From assembly GCF_001264245.1 (NCBI RefSeq), contig NZ_CP011339.1:2790001-2854000 (forward strand): a stretch of DNA of 64,000 nt, read 5' to 3'. The position numbers were made by a program, and so were the translations under genes. The stretch comes from Microcystis panniformis FACHB-1757 (GTDB taxonomy: Bacteria > Cyanobacteriota > Cyanobacteriia > Cyanobacteriales > Microcystaceae). Under the pieces are notes generated by a model. The model did no database searches. It saw only the letters and a list, made by a program, of their open reading frames with translations, and was not told the origin of the DNA. Positions 63,483 through 64,000 of this stretch are shown one piece after another. Each line of letters begins with the position of its first letter. The stretch's first letter is position 1.

Positions 63483-63760
63483 AATTAGTTGCTGACAAAA
63501 GCTTTAAAAGAGCTTTTCAACGCTTAATCAGCAAAAATCCTCAACTACAAAGCAAGGTATCAGAGGTTCTACATTTGTTAGAAGATAATCCCTTTACCCC
63601 TTCTTTAAAATCTCATAAGCTGACAGGTAGATTAGAAGGTTATTGGTCATGTTCTGTTAGTTATGATTGCCGTATTATTTTTACTTTTCGTCAAGATACT
63701 GATTCAGGAGAAACTTTAATTGTTATAGTTGATATTGGCAAACACGATCAAGTTTACTAA
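63479..63760 (+). CDS. RelE/YafQ-type toxin
   Basis: 93 residues. The RelE fold is visible: SFKRAFQRLISKNPQLQSKV, SHKLTGRLEGYWSCSVSYDC (the catalytic loop) and RIIFTFRQD, followed by ETLIVIVDIGKHDQVY. YafQ-type ribonucleases cut mRNA on the ribosome. The C-terminal H-D-x-V-Y is typical of the family. Confidence 0.92.
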   Translation: MKLVADKSFKRAFQRLISKNPQLQSKVSEVLHLLEDNPFTPSLKSHKLTGRLEGYWSCSVSYDCRIIFTFRQDTDSGETLIVIVDIGKHDQVY

Positions 63761-64000
63761 TTTATCTCTTGAATTTGTTCTTTCTTATCAATTGTATAAT
63801 CACAGTACGATATCGCCTACTTTTCTAGGGTGCGTTCCTGGAAATTTTTGGGTCTGAAACCCCTTAACTACTGTATATTTTTATTAAGAATTATCTGTCC
63901 CTTGTAACATTAAATCTTAATTCTTAACAAATGACCATAGATTATCAGAGAAAAACTGATTATAATAAAGGGAACTGAACAGAACTGCTCGATCGATAGA
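63761..64000. other. intergenic region at window end
   Basis: 240 bp, AT-rich, no complete ORF. Probably the promoter region of a gene beyond the window. Confidence 0.5.

Overview
The window is cyanobacterial chromosome, most likely from a Microcystis-type strain. Evidence is photosystem II genes (psbH, psbV), a CrtISO-type carotenoid isomerase, glycogen genes (glgB, malQ), scattered GCGATCGC (HIP1-like) octamers, heptanucleotide tandem repeats and a very heavy load of insertion sequences and MITEs. The genus is inferred from overall character, not from a database match.

Region 1-12.5 kb is an IS graveyard. In order it holds the 3' part of a group II intron (maturase ORF plus domains V/VI), an IS630 element with a 91-bp MITE in tandem, a truncated HMA-like gene, an IS5 element carrying two different MITEs, an IS1634 remnant, an ISKra4 element, a TnpB stub, an ISAs1 gene split by a second IS630 element, an IS1 fragment, a truncated ISL3 element, an IS4 element and an IS630 tail. 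Four copies of the same 91-bp MITE sit here, each with a TA target duplication, and their ends match the IS630 element.

Region 12.5-30 kb is mostly housekeeping: mnmD-like methyltransferase and alpha/beta hydrolase (overlapping), sodB, psbH, tatA, glgB, a fasciclin protein, rnz followed by a frameshifted tubulin-like gene, argF and malQ. One ISAs1 element is inserted in a C-rich palindromic repeat.

Region 30-48 kb is accessory. It has a SPOR-like membrane protein, two toxin-antitoxin pairs (DUF433/DUF5615 and a VapBC type), an Rpn-type nuclease, a molybdopterin oxidoreductase gene cut cleanly by IS630, an LprI-like protein, tRNA-Gly and a HAD hydrolase. There is also an AAA ATPase whose membrane region is a frame-broken 12-bp repeat, a second ISAs1 copy in the same kind of palindromic repeat, and a two-gene conflict module (Trypco1-like plus trypsin-STAND NTPase).

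Region 47-64 kb returns to core genes: ubiD-family decarboxylase, psbV, a RemA-like gene with gmk, crtISO, a CapD-like epimerase, a CobW GTPase and an M3 oligopeptidase. Among them are an OLD-like ATPase/TOPRIM pair and a RelE-type toxin-antitoxin pair. Several non-coding repeats occur as pairs tens of kilobases apart, including a 362-bp inverted pair (19.8 and 60.3 kb), a 210-216-bp pair (40.2 and 60.0 kb), a 115-bp pair (47.0 and 58.2 kb) and three 187-bp ISL3-type MITEs.
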